From Ypsolopha sequella (taxonomy: Eukaryota; Arthropoda; Insecta; Lepidoptera; Ypsolophidae): DNA of 64,000 nt. Below, in pieces: positions 23,591-33,800 of this stretch. Made by a program: the position numbers and the translations under genes. The stretch covers positions 18,736,339 to 18,800,338 of the forward strand of contig OW204011.1 of the NCBI GenBank assembly GCA_934047225.1, given 5' to 3'. Numbering within the stretch: position 1 is the stretch's first letter; every line of letters begins with the position of its first letter. Below the pieces are notes generated by a model that was not told the DNA's origin, did no database searches, and was given only the letters and a program-made list of their open reading frames with translations.

Positions 23591-23615
23591 GTGGACTGTT
23601 TGATATAATAACCAT

Positions 23616-26600
23616 TCATGTTGACTGGTTATTGAATTGTTTCAATGAGTTAATTATGGTTTCTATGAATATTTTATATGATAGGGATGCAGATTCCTTT
23701 TTTATAATTTCCCTTATGTCATAGGGCATGATTTTTAACATTTCACAGGTGAATTCATGTTTTTGTCTTATATTCATATATTTTGGGCACTCTTTTAATA
23801 AGTGGTCAAATGTTTGTTCTGTATCATCGTCACATGGACATGTCTTCGTGGGAGATATTTTGAATCTATGTAGGTAAGCTCTGCAATATCCGTGTCCGGT
23901 AAGTATTTGAGTAAGTGGGAAAGATTGTTTCAGAATGTTGTAGGTATTTGCTATATCTTCTAGAGTGGGGAGTAATTTTTTCGTGTATTCACCTTTGTTG
24001 CTATTTGAGTACAATGTTTGCATTTCTTTCGCCGTTTCAATCCTTAAGTGTTGCTTTACGTAGCTCAGAGGGAATTTACTGTAATCGCAGTTTTTATGTA
24101 AGTTTGCTGCTTGTTTCGCAGCTGTGTCGGCTTCTTCGTTGCCAGTGATTCCAATGTGTGCTTTAACCCAAAAGAACCTGTAAGTAGCAGTCAGATCTAG
24201 TTTTGATAGTATTTGATGGATAGATACTACGATAGGATGTAGACTATCTTTTTTGTTTATCTCTTGTAAGGCAGACAAGCAATCTGACAGGAAGGTTATA
24301 TCAGTGACTTTATTCTTATATGCCCATTCACAGGCTTTATTTATAGCTAGTAGTTCGGCTTGGTACACGGAGCAGCTATAATGAAGTTTTAGTTTCTTTA
24401 TAATCTTTTGAGCACTAGGGGTAAATACAACAAATGCAGCCCCTACGAGATTTCCGTCGTGTCGACTGCCATCAGTATATATTTTTGTAGTTGTTTCTGT
24501 ACATTTTTCATCTATTTCTTCTTGACTGGAAGCTGTCTCTATGCTAATATTCTTTCTTTTTGATGGATGAAGTAGTTCCGAAGGCTGAGCGGGAATTTCA
24601 AGTGTTATGTCGTTAGGTAGGTATGTTGTATATTTTTGGAATTTTGTGATCTCGAGTTTTGCTACTTCAGTTATTTTAATATGTATGGGTGTGATTTGGG
24701 CTAATGCGATAGCTGCGTTTGAAGAAACCGTTCTGAATCCCCTAATTATCTTGAGGGCAAATCCCCTCTGAAAACTAGTCAGAGCACTTTGTATGTGTTT
24801 ATAGTTTGTTGCTGTGTACCAAATACTTGCTGCGTATGTAATTATTGGTTCGATCACGTGTCTGTATAATATGGATATATTATCCGAGTGAAGGCCCCAT
24901 GTAGGTCTTATGAATTTTATTAGGTTTCTATAGATTTTTTGAGCTTTATTTACAGCGTAATTGGCGTGTTTTATGAAGTTTAATTTCTTATCAATAATGA
25001 TTCCTAATAATTTAATTTGATCCACAAATTCCAGTTGTGAGTTGTCTATAGTAATTTTCAGTTTACTTGCTTTCGGAGTGAATGATATCATCTGTGTTTT
25101 GTTAGGGCCAAACTTCAATTTAGATTTTATGCCCCATGTGAATATTGTCTTGAGTGCATTGTTTGCATTTTCCTCTAGGCTATTTAAATTACTGTTACAA
25201 ATTATTAAAAAGACATCGTCGGCAAAGGCTTGTATGTAACATTCGGTTGGGAGTTCAATATCAAGTAAATCATCCAAAATTAGATTCCACAGCATAGGTC
25301 CGCAGACTGAACCCTGAATACAACCTCTAGTCATCTCTTTTGTGGCCCTCGCTTCTGCGAAGTCGACAGTGACTTTCCTGTCCTTCACATAACTTTGCAG
25401 TAGATTGTATATGTTTTTAGGGCAGTTGATTTTATTCAATCTATTAAAAATTGATGGCCACCATGCGTTGTCAAATGCTGCTTGGATATCCAGTGAGATG
25501 GCTATAACATGTTTTTTGTTATTTTTGGATTCCGTGATCTTTGTTATTGCGTTTCTTAATGCATCTGTGGTTGATTTTTGTTCCTTAAATCCAAATTGTT
25601 TGTTATTGCTACTATTAGTGGTGTTTTGAAAATATATGAGTCTTTTAGTAATTAATTTTTCCAGTAATTTTCCCAGTATATTTAGTAATCCTATAGGTCT
25701 GAATGAGCTTGTGTCCGAATAATTGGCTTTGTTACTTTTGGGTATTATTTTAACATACGCCTCTTTCCACGCTTTTGGGAAGTATTCCAGTTGAAGGCAT
25801 CGGTTCATTATATCTGTGATGAGTGTGGGGAATAATTTGGTGAATTGATAGCAAATGTCCGATGTGAGGTGATCTATTCCGGGTGCCTTTTTTGGATTGA
25901 ATAGCTTAATACAATCAATTACTTCATCAGTTGTGAATGGAGGTTCATTCTGGGTGTTAGGTGGATTTTTGATCGCATTTCTTATTTGTACTTGTGATTC
26001 ATGTGTGTCAGGTACATCATCTGGGTAGAACTTATGAAGTAATGCCTTAGCTGTTTCTTCGCTACTTGACGTAAATTCGTCGTTGTTGATACGAAGAGTT
26101 GAAGGTGGTTGTGCTTGTGGATTGCTTCTAATTAATCTATTTGTGAGAGACCATACATCTTCTTTTCCCTGTTTAGTGCAGAATTCTTGAAAATTTAATG
26201 TTGCGGTTTGCTTAATGGCTTCGGCGTATTCAGTTTTAAGTTTATCTCTCTCTACAAGAGCTTCATCAAGTGGTAATCTTTTGGTTTTAAGTTTGTGGAT
26301 CTCATGGTGATTTTTGATTACTTTTTTCTTTAGCACTTCTAGATCATCATTCCACCAGGGGTTGTGGTACCGTTTATTTGTTGTTTTATTTGCCATGATT
26401 TTGTCGCATACTGTTTGTATTTTCCTTGTTAAGTCTAAAATTAGTTTATCTATTTCCTCTTTGTCTAGGGTCAATATATCCACTGATAACAAGTTTGTCT
26501 TCTCCATTTCTTGTTTCATTGCAGTGTCAAAGTAACTCCATTTAAATTTTGTTGTATTATACTTGAAGGTTGAAGTATTCTTTTTACGTAATAGATCCTT

Positions 26601-27326
26601 TTTGCGGATTGAGAAGTTGAATTCGATAGCATTGTGCTCGGAGGAGGGGCATGCGTCCAAATTAACAGTCCAGTTTTCAATCTTGCTATAGGCGTTTTCA
26701 GATACTATACTGAGGTCGATGATCGATGTGCGAGTCGTTCCATGTGTGACAGTTTCAAAGGTTGGAGTGTTACCTACATTACATAGCATTAGGTCATTGC
26801 TAATCATGAGGTTATTTACTTCGTTACCCCTTTTGTTGGCAATTGGAGATCCCCATAGTGGGTGCCATCCGTTAAAATCTCCACCAATTATATGAGTTGC
26901 GCTGTTGTGGTGTTTTATGAACTGTTCTAAGTGGTTGAGTGTTTCGTTTTCATCCACTCGGGGTTCTACATAGGCACAAATGAAAAATATTCTGCTACTA
27001 TCCGTAGATAATTGTACGATGCTCAGATTGGGTGTGGAGAATCTTGTAATCCCTAATGTTGCCCCGATTCCGTTCCTTATAAGAATGCAAGCCTTTACTC
27101 GTTGAGTTTCAGTGAATTGATATACGCTATATCCTTGTACTGATTTAGTTGTTGAGTTTTTACCAACGTATGGTTCAGTAACCAGCCCGATGTCATAATT
27201 ATTTTGAGTGAAGTATTGTAAGAATTCGTGGTGCCATGTGTAACATCTTCCAACGTTACACTGTATTATTCTTAATGAATTATTTGTGCTATTGTTATTG
27301 TTGTTATTCATAGTCAGTATTTTCAT
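23616..27326 (-). CDS. ORF2 of copy I: endonuclease, RT, RNase H (intact, 1,236 aa)
   Basis: Complete LINE replication protein. It has an endonuclease from about residue 19 (IIQCNVGR; GGDFNGWHPLWGS at 148-160; SEHNAI), then RT with SLDIQAAFDNAWW, TRGCIQGSVCGPMLWN and AFADDVFL (around residue 700). RNase H follows (YTDGSRHDGNLVGAAFVVF near 950; HIGITGNEEADTAAKQAA), then the C-terminal CPCDDDTEQTFDHLLKEC. No helicase extension is present. An ATG at 27326 is 23 bases inside the end of ORF1, and a second in-frame ATG lies five bases before the ORF1 stop (ATGAATAA), which suits termination-reinitiation. The frame is +1 relative to ORF1. No stops or shifts were seen, so it is probably functional or recently so. 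Confidence 0.92.
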   Translation of the reverse strand: MKILTMNNNNNNSTNNSLRIIQCNVGRCYTWHHEFLQYFTQNNYDIGLVTEPYVGKNSTTKSVQGYSVYQFTETQRVKACILIRNGIGATLGITRFSTPNLSIVQLSTDSSRIFFICAYVEPRVDENETLNHLEQFIKHHNSATHIIGGDFNGWHPLWGSPIANKRGNEVNNLMISNDLMLCNVGNTPTFETVTHGTTRTSIIDLSIVSENAYSKIENWTVNLDACPSSEHNAIEFNFSIRKKDLLRKKNTSTFKYNTTKFKWSYFDTAMKQEMEKTNLLSVDILTLDKEEIDKLILDLTRKIQTVCDKIMANKTTNKRYHNPWWNDDLEVLKKKVIKNHHEIHKLKTKRLPLDEALVERDKLKTEYAEAIKQTATLNFQEFCTKQGKEDVWSLTNRLIRSNPQAQPPSTLRINNDEFTSSSEETAKALLHKFYPDDVPDTHESQVQIRNAIKNPPNTQNEPPFTTDEVIDCIKLFNPKKAPGIDHLTSDICYQFTKLFPTLITDIMNRCLQLEYFPKAWKEAYVKIIPKSNKANYSDTSSFRPIGLLNILGKLLEKLITKRLIYFQNTTNSSNNKQFGFKEQKSTTDALRNAITKITESKNNKKHVIAISLDIQAAFDNAWWPSIFNRLNKINCPKNIYNLLQSYVKDRKVTVDFAEARATKEMTRGCIQGSVCGPMLWNLILDDLLDIELPTECYIQAFADDVFLIICNSNLNSLEENANNALKTIFTWGIKSKLKFGPNKTQMISFTPKASKLKITIDNSQLEFVDQIKLLGIIIDKKLNFIKHANYAVNKAQKIYRNLIKFIRPTWGLHSDNISILYRHVIEPIITYAASIWYTATNYKHIQSALTSFQRGFALKIIRGFRTVSSNAAIALAQITPIHIKITEVAKLEITKFQKYTTYLPNDITLEIPAQPSELLHPSKRKNISIETASSQEEIDEKCTETTTKIYTDGSRHDGNLVGAAFVVFTPSAQKIIKKLKLHYSCSVYQAELLAINKACEWAYKNKVTDITFLSDCLSALQEINKKDSLHPIVVSIHQILSKLDLTATYRFFWVKAHIGITGNEEADTAAKQAANLHKNCDYSKFPLSYVKQHLRIETAKEMQTLYSNSNKGEYTKKLLPTLEDIANTYNILKQSFPLTQILTGHGYCRAYLHRFKISPTKTCPCDDDTEQTFDHLLKECPKYMNIRQKHEFTCEMLKIMPYDIREIIKKESASLSYKIFIETIINSLKQFNNQST

Positions 27327-28464
27327 TTATCCGGGTGATCATTGATATAATTCTTGGGCAATTATTTTTATCTGTTGCAATGTGGTCTGTTTTTGTTTTG
27401 TTATGTGTTTTCTCATTAAAGTTGTTGCAATTGTAACATTTTCGTTTCGATGGATCCTGTTTGTATTCGCAATTATTATGGCTATGGGTGGTTGAGGCGC
27501 AATATGAACATGGATAGTATTCAGCACTGCACTTGGACTTTGTGTGTCCGAACTGTAAACATTTGTAACATTGTACAAATCGGCTGAAGTCTGCAGTATG
27601 TACCCGTTGGTGTTCAATGTTAATTCGCTCAGACGTTATGAATTGTTTTCTAATCGAAGGTAAAACTTCTATTATTGCATTGTATAAATTTTCGTTTCGG
27701 TTGCTGGTAAGAAAACAGATTCGCATGTCTTTGATGTTTACAGAGTTTTGAGAGCTGATTATTTCAAGAAGCTCTTCTTTAGGGGTGTTTTTAGAAATAC
27801 CTTTCAGTATAATAAGTGGTGGTCGTCGTTTCGCTTCTTCAGCTTCAATTTCTGAGGTTTCATTGACTTTTTGCATTGTTTCGTGGCATTGTTCCTTGCT
27901 ATCGAACTCAATACGGATTTTGTTATTTGATAGATTTGTTACTTTCTTAGGGGCGTAGTTGTTGTTCCGGAATGAAATGTTCTTTCGCCAGGCTTCGAGA
28001 ACTTGTTGTTGCTTCATGTTTTGGTCAATTGCTTTAATTACAATAGCAGGATTAGTCTTGATTTCGTCTGGTTTTGGTTTTGTTGATGACTTTTGGGCTG
28101 CGATATTAGCGTAGCTTCTGGAAAAGGTGGGCAGTTCTTGGGTTCTTGGTGGTTCTTTGGCTTTGGGTAAGTCATTAGTGAAAAGATCTTTAAGTTCTTG
28201 CTTAAGAGAGGTGCCAAGAGATTTGACTTCACTATTTATGTTTTGGATGAACTCATTTGTAACAGTTGCAATATGAGCCAGATGCCTTATCTCAGTAGCG
28301 TTCTTTATTGCACTCTCTCGGGATTCTTTCGTGACACTTTTACAGTTGACCTTTGGCTCTAAATCTTTGATGATGTTCTCCGCGTGTTCTTGGATATTTT
28401 TAAGGATATCAAAGAGCAAGTTTTTTGGGGCTGAACCCTCTGCTGAGGGAGCCCCGTTTTCCAT
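27304..28464 (-). CDS. ORF1 of copy I: gag-like zinc-knuckle protein (about 386 aa)
   Basis: Begins at the first ATG (MENGAPSAEG, 28464). The open frame extends 13 codons further upstream but only through a TTG. The N-terminal half is charged and Lys-rich without a clear fold. The middle resembles other ORF1 proteins of the R1 group (ILKGISKNTPKEELLEII; NAIIEVLPSIRKQF). The C-terminal part has three Cys/His knuckles: CYKCLQFGHTKSKC, CSYCASTTHSHNNC and a CYNC unit. ORF1 proteins of this kind bind element RNA, and in TRAS/SART elements they help carry the particle to telomeres (family knowledge). It overlaps ORF2 by 23 bases. Confidence 0.9.
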   Translation of the reverse strand: MENGAPSAEGSAPKNLLFDILKNIQEHAENIIKDLEPKVNCKSVTKESRESAIKNATEIRHLAHIATVTNEFIQNINSEVKSLGTSLKQELKDLFTNDLPKAKEPPRTQELPTFSRSYANIAAQKSSTKPKPDEIKTNPAIVIKAIDQNMKQQQVLEAWRKNISFRNNNYAPKKVTNLSNNKIRIEFDSKEQCHETMQKVNETSEIEAEEAKRRPPLIILKGISKNTPKEELLEIISSQNSVNIKDMRICFLTSNRNENLYNAIIEVLPSIRKQFITSERINIEHQRVHTADFSRFVQCYKCLQFGHTKSKCSAEYYPCSYCASTTHSHNNCEYKQDPSKRKCYNCNNFNEKTHNKTKTDHIATDKNNCPRIISMITRINENTDYE

Positions 28465-28617
28465 TTTGGTTACACTGTTTCTACTACTGTCACTTTGTTG
28501 CAACTGAAACGTTACAATTGTTGCAAACGCAACGCAACACTGGTTGCAACCGTGCCGTTGCGCTGAGGAGGCCCGCTGTGCACACGACCGCTCGCAACAA
28601 CGGCCAGGAAGCGACTG
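28465..28617 (-). promoter_or_regulatory. 5' UTR of copy I with CAGT start
   Basis: About 150 bases of untranslated leader. The sense strand begins CAGTCG at the CCTAA repeat, fitting an insect Pol II initiator at the first base of the element (inference). It also contains GTTGC/GCAAC pieces like those in the 3' UTR hairpins. Confidence 0.55.
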
Positions 28618-28680
28618 GTTAGGTTAGGTTAGGTTAGGTTAGGTTAGGTTAGGTTAGGTTAGGTTAGGTTAGGTTAGGTT
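28618..28680 (+). repeat. Telomeric TTAGG array 7
   Basis: About 12-13 perfect units between the 5' end of copy I and the poly(T) of copy J. Confidence 0.97.
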
Positions 28681-30264
28681 TTTTTTTTTTTTTTTTTTTT
28701 TTTATAAATGAAAGGTTTTGCTATGGGATAAGATCTCCCATACCATTTTTTTGTTGCTGTTTGTTTTTTGTGTTTACTTTATTTTATTAATTATCGCTCC
28801 TTAAAACTATCAGATACATGCTTCTACCGTAAACAAAGACCCTTATATATACATACATAAATCTTAAGAACTACATATAAAGATATCTATATACTTTTTT
28901 TTTTTTTTTTTTTTATTTATTTATTTTTTTTTTTTTATTTTTATAGTTTTTTTTTTTTTTTTTTTTTTTTTACTATTTATTTAGTTATTATTATTATTAC
29001 CATTATTTTTATTATTTTTAATATGTATATATTTTTTTTAATATGTATTTATATATTTTTTTAAAACATGCTTAATATTAAGAGATAATTGAGAGGTTAT
29101 ATAACATTAAGCTCAGAATTATTTTTTGTTGACGCTAAACCATCCGCTGCTCAGGCGCCCGTGTGTCACCTGCGCCGCTCTTTAGCATCGCGTCAGCAAC
29201 AGCCATGTCACTGTTTCGCATAGCCATTTTTAAGTTATATTCACGGATTTTACCGGTCTCCGCTGACAGGGCGTTCAAGATGATGTGAACTATGGCGTCA
29301 TTTTCGCGGCGAACTGTGTAGTACACACAGCTGCCGGTGTGTCTGGACACCGCCACGACCGCGTGATTGACGCTGCTGTGCAGCTGCAGGTTCTTTTTTG
29401 CAGTTCTTACGATAACCACTCTCTCCCACGTTAGTCCCTGAGCTTCATGGATTGTGTGGAGACGCGATCCTTGTTGCTTCCCGAACCCTAGACCTTTAAG
29501 GAGCTCCTTCTCGGCTTGGGTGTGGACAAGGTAGAGCGTGTTTGGCTCGTCTTTTGGGAGTCGCGTCTCTTCGTATGTTTCCAGTGTCAGGGACCGTGCT
29601 TGAGCCTTGGATGAGTATATGCCACTGTAGATCTCCCTTAGGGCATATGCTACATCCATGGGGTTTCGATGTGTGCACAGCAGTTGTTTCGTGATGTTTC
29701 TGTACGAGCTAGGAGTTTTGTACTTCATCGGGAAGAGGTTTTCTCTGTCGATGAAAGGTACTTGGTTCCGGTCACCCAGGAGAAGAGCCTTGCTGGCGCC
29801 GGTTATTCTTATCGCTAACACTATGGCTCCAAAATGGCTCATGAGAGCTTCATCGATTATCAATCGACCGCAGCTCTCGCCCTCGCCTAAGCCGTTAGCC
29901 AGTAGCGACGCCATTGTGCGCACCTTGAACTTTGCGGCTCTGCCAAGTTTAGGCTCCAGTTTTCCGCGGAGGTGTCTTGCTCCTTCCAGTGTGAGTGTCG
30001 TCACCAAGTCCCTTTCAGCGTCAAAGTTGTTTACTATGGAGGTTGTTTTGCCGCAGCCTGGTACCCCGTTTACCCAGTCCATTGTTAATGTCGACATTTG
30101 TGCAATAGCTTCGGTGGATTCAGAATCCCATCGCAATTTGCTTGCCATTTCCAGGATTCTTTCCTCCAGCATTATTCTCGTGCACTTAGCGACAATAACA
30201 ATGGGATCGTTTGGTGGAGTGGTAAACACTGGTTTGCCTTTCCGGGTTGACTCGTCACTGTCAA
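28681..30264 (-). mobile_element. Copy J: 5'-truncated helicase-type LINE (N subfamily)
   Basis: Poly(A) tail (28681-28703 on +), a 3' UTR to 29134, and the helicase end of ORF2 up to the truncation at about 30264. The hairpin near the tail, TATGGGA/TCCCATA, has the same position as TATGG/CCATA in the L subfamily but a longer stem. The UTR otherwise consists of A-runs and AT-rich sequence. It is nearly identical to copy N. Confidence 0.92.
29135..30264 (-). pseudogene. ORF2 helicase domain remnant of copy J
   Basis: About 376 codons, open to the truncation. They cover only the C-terminal SF1 helicase: motif I GVPGCGKTT, Ia-like TLEGARHL, motif II DEALMSHFGA, motif III LLGDRNQVPF, the THRNPMDVAYALREIYSG segment, motif V HEAQGLTWE and motif VI VAVSRHTGS. 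Copy N has Q instead of R in motif III (GDQNQ); the position lies between the conserved GD and Q. All ATPase motifs are present, but no promoter or start codon is evident. Expression as a free helicase is not supported. Confidence 0.9.
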
Positions 30265-30293
30265 GGTTAGGTTAGGTTAGGTTAGGTTAGGTT

Positions 30294-30296
<3 letters not shown>
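30265..30296 (+). repeat. Telomeric TTAGG array 8
   Basis: About six units between the truncation of copy J and the poly(T) of copy K. Confidence 0.97.
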
Positions 30297-30329
<33 letters not shown>

Positions 30330-30858
30330 GATCCCACCGTAGTGAGACCCGGCTTTTGCCCACGAATTTTAACTTTCGTGCCCTTTTTCAACTTTAAAAA
30401 AATTTTTATATGTGAAGTGACCCCGGATATAGGGCTGGGACAAAGAGGGTGGAATCCTTCGTCCAGGAACATACAACCTTAAACTAATTATAATAAAACT
30501 CTTTTCGTTTTTCTCGTCTCTTTTTTTTTTGTAGATTCTTTTTTTTTTTTTTTACCAGTTCAGTTTTCCAGTTTGTTTTTTTTTTTTTCTCATTTTTCTT
30601 TTTCTTTCCATCTTATTTTACTTACTTATAAAATATAACATATCTTATTAACTATTGGACGAAGGAGCCCTACCCTTAAACAATCTAAAGCCATTTTTAA
30701 CCTTTGTAACAATCAACAACTATTTACACAATTACTTTTTTACCAATTTAAAACATTTAAACATAAATTAGTAAAATTAAAATTAACAAATATTCAAATA
30801 ACTTAACACAATTAATTTGGAGAATATAATAATTTAAAAATCTATGACAGTCAGTCAT

Positions 30859-33800
30859 TTATTTGTTCCTGACTGCCGCTCTTCTCATAACTCTCTCCAA
30901 GAATCCTAGTAGGGTTGGTCTTTCTACTTTGTCTTGCAGAATCACTGGCAGGTTGGCTTTATTGAATGCCCTGTCAATCTGCACCTCCAGTTCCGCCCTC
31001 CACAGTCCGAACCTCGGACAGTCGAACACGACGTGCCAGATCGTCTCCTCCTGATCAGGATCACATACGCAGGCTGGACTGTCCTTCAGCTTAAAGCGAT
31101 GAAGGTACGATGCGAGCCCCCCATGCCCTGTAAGGGCTTGCACGTGTATGGGGTTAAGTTTGGCCTTCCTTAGGACAGTGTGCGCTGTCGCTACGTCAGG
31201 AAGGAAGGCCTTTGTAACCCCACCCGTGCTGGAGGACTCGTATCGCCCTTGCCACTGTTGAACAGTCCCCTCGCGTATCGTCCTTCTCAGGTAGGAGAGA
31301 GGGACAGCGTCGTAGTCGGCCGCCGTTTTCCTGCGGAGGGCGGCATCTTTGGCGAGCTCATCCGCCCGCTCATTGCCGGCAGTCCCCACATGCGCCCGCA
31401 ACCAAAAGAGCCGTACGTCACGGCCCTCCATGCGGATTTGACGCACGCACCGCTCAATGCCGTGAGCCAAAGGGTGCAAAAGCGCCCGGCTTTTGAGCAG
31501 GTCCAGCGAGGACCTCGAGTCACTTAAAATGTTGACAAGTGGCTCCTCGCTGTCTCTGACCTGCTCCACGGCCCTGAGCAGGGCGTACATCTCCGACTGG
31601 AAGACCGTGCAGTAAGGCTCCAAACGGAACTTCGAGTGCCTGGTCTCTCTGCCGTCTGACCACCACGTCAAGGCTGCACCCACCTTCCCCTGTATCTTAC
31701 TGCCATCAGTAAAGATACAGGGGCCAGCGATTTGGTGAGCCTCGACCGTTGCCGGCTCGAGATCATCCACGCACTCGAAGCTCAGTGACTGCCTAATGGC
31801 AGGATGTGGGAACCGCCCGCAAGGAACGCGCAGTTCAACAGGTCTATCGGCTGGAATCTGGGCGATTCTCGCTCCTCGCTTTGCCCTGTATAGACTTGCC
31901 GCCTCCTGAACTCGGAGGTCAAGGGGGAGTACATCCGCCAGTACCAAAGCCGATGATAGAGACACCGTGCGGTACGCCTTGCAGAGTTTTTGCGCGAACC
32001 CCCGCTGCAGAGACTCCAATTGATTTTTAATCATTAGCTTCTCCGCAGCCGGAGCCCACACACTCGCGGCGTACAGCACGATGGGTTCTATCACCGAGAC
32101 ATAGATGGTTCTGATGACCTCTCGGTTCAAACCCCAACTCACCCTGGCAGCACACGCCAGCTGCTTGTAGATGTCAGTGACTTTTCTACAAACAGCCGAT
32201 ACGTGTGCGTTAAAGGTGAGTTTGTTATCTATGATAACACCCAGCAGGCGGATTTCCTGCACTAGCGGCAGGACCTGTCCATCCATGCTGATGACTGGGG
32301 GCTCAAACTTCAGCTTCCGCGTCAGCACCATTGCAAAAGTTTTGTGCGGTGCGAATTTCAGCTTGTTTTTGAGCCCCCAGTCCAGCACGGTCTGAAGGGC
32401 CGCGTTTGCTCTCGCCTGAAGGGGGGGAATCGATGAACCGGAGATCACCAGCGCCACGTCATCCGCAAAGGCCTGGCAGTGCACTCCTTCCTGCTCTAGA
32501 TCTACGAGCAGGGTGTCGAGAATAAGGTTCCAACAAGTAGGTCCAGCTATTGATCCTTGGACACACCCCTTGTTGGTCCCCTTTTCCCAACACTCCCTTG
32601 CAAAGTTGACCTTGACCTTACGGTCCTCCAAGTAGGAGGCGACAAGTCCATAAATGTTGGCAGGGCACTTGTGAGCGAGGAGCTGGGTCTTTAAGGCCGG
32701 CCACCAAGCATTGTCGAAGGCTCCCTCTATGTCCAGTGAGATCATGATCACGATCTTCCGACTCTGTATTTCAGAGCGGACATGACTCACAAGGTCATAG
32801 AGGGAGTCCTCGGTGCTTTTTTGTGGCATAAAGCCATACTGCCTAGTGCTCAAGGAGGGTAGCAAATGCCATCCTAGACGGGACACTAGAAGCTTTTCCA
32901 CAATTTTGCCCATAACAGGTAGGAGGCCTATCGGCCTGTGCGCCTTCGGAGTAGTGTAGTCCTCCTTCCCGGACTTTCGGATAATACATATGTGAGCGAG
33001 CTTCCACCGCACCGGGAAGTGTCCTATTGCCAAGCATTTGTTGGCAATTGCCAGGAACACCTCCGGCGCAACACGGATTGCTCGCTCACATATGTCCGCA
33101 GTCCACCCGTCAGGCCCCGGAGCCTTTTTTGGATTGAGGTTTCTCAATACCAAATCAAGCTCCGGAGCCGTGAAGGGCGGATCGTCGGAACCGAGTTTGT
33201 CCAGGAGTTGATGGACTGACACTTCCGAGCTCTCGCGAATTTGCCGTTGAGTGGGGGTTTCGGTGTCCACAGTGTCATCAGGAAAGAACGTAAGAGCCAG
33301 CAGCTTTGCGGACTCTTCAGGACCAAGGGTGTTCCCTGTCGAGTCCACCAGCAGCTGGTCCTCTTGCCTTTTGGCGGTTCTCCTGATGACCCTGTAGACC
33401 CCATCCCATAGGCTCTCCCTATCCTGTTTTGAGCAGAATTGCTTCCAGCTGGCAGTCTGTGCATCTTGCACAGCCGCTTTATAACGCTGATTCGCCTCTA
33501 GGTATTGGTCAACAACGTGTTGCCTTCGTTCTGCCGCGGCGTTCCTTATGCGCCGCCTCTTGGTCTTGACTTCTCTTTTGAGAAGTCCCAGAGCGGCGGT
33601 CCACCACGGCAGAGGTTTCCTTCCTTTTTGGAACCCTACCTTCGGTATGGCTTCTTCACACGCTGTGGAGATAACCGTTAGGTAGGAGTCAAGGATGGTC
33701 TCCAGTTCCCCAGGCGTAGTAACAGTCTCCACCCTCGAGGCCGTCAGATTGCTCTCGTCCAGGCCTGAGCGGATAGAACGGCCGAAAGCTGACCAATCGG

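Larger units (their letters stand above)
20706..28617 (-). mobile_element. Copy I: full-length, AT-rich TRAS-like LINE with a 2.9-kb 3' UTR
   Basis: A complete minus-strand element of about 7.9 kb. It has poly(A) (20706-20735 on +), a very long 3' UTR (to 23615), ORF2 (23616-27326), ORF1 (27304-28464) and a 5' UTR (28465-28617) that starts with CAGTCG right at the CCTAA repeat. A stem CTTACGGG/CCCGTAAG (about 20742-20790) lies next to the tail. Both ORFs are intact, so this is a candidate active element. It is much more AT-rich than its neighbours and its proteins are the most distant from the other TRAS-like copies. Confidence 0.92.

Noticed and set aside
29135..30264. Helicase as a host gene or an integrated RNA virus
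   Set aside because: Every copy shares the LINE 3' UTR and poly(A) at TTAGG, and the longer copies join it in frame to RNase H/RT, so it is part of the LINE; no other viral gene is present.
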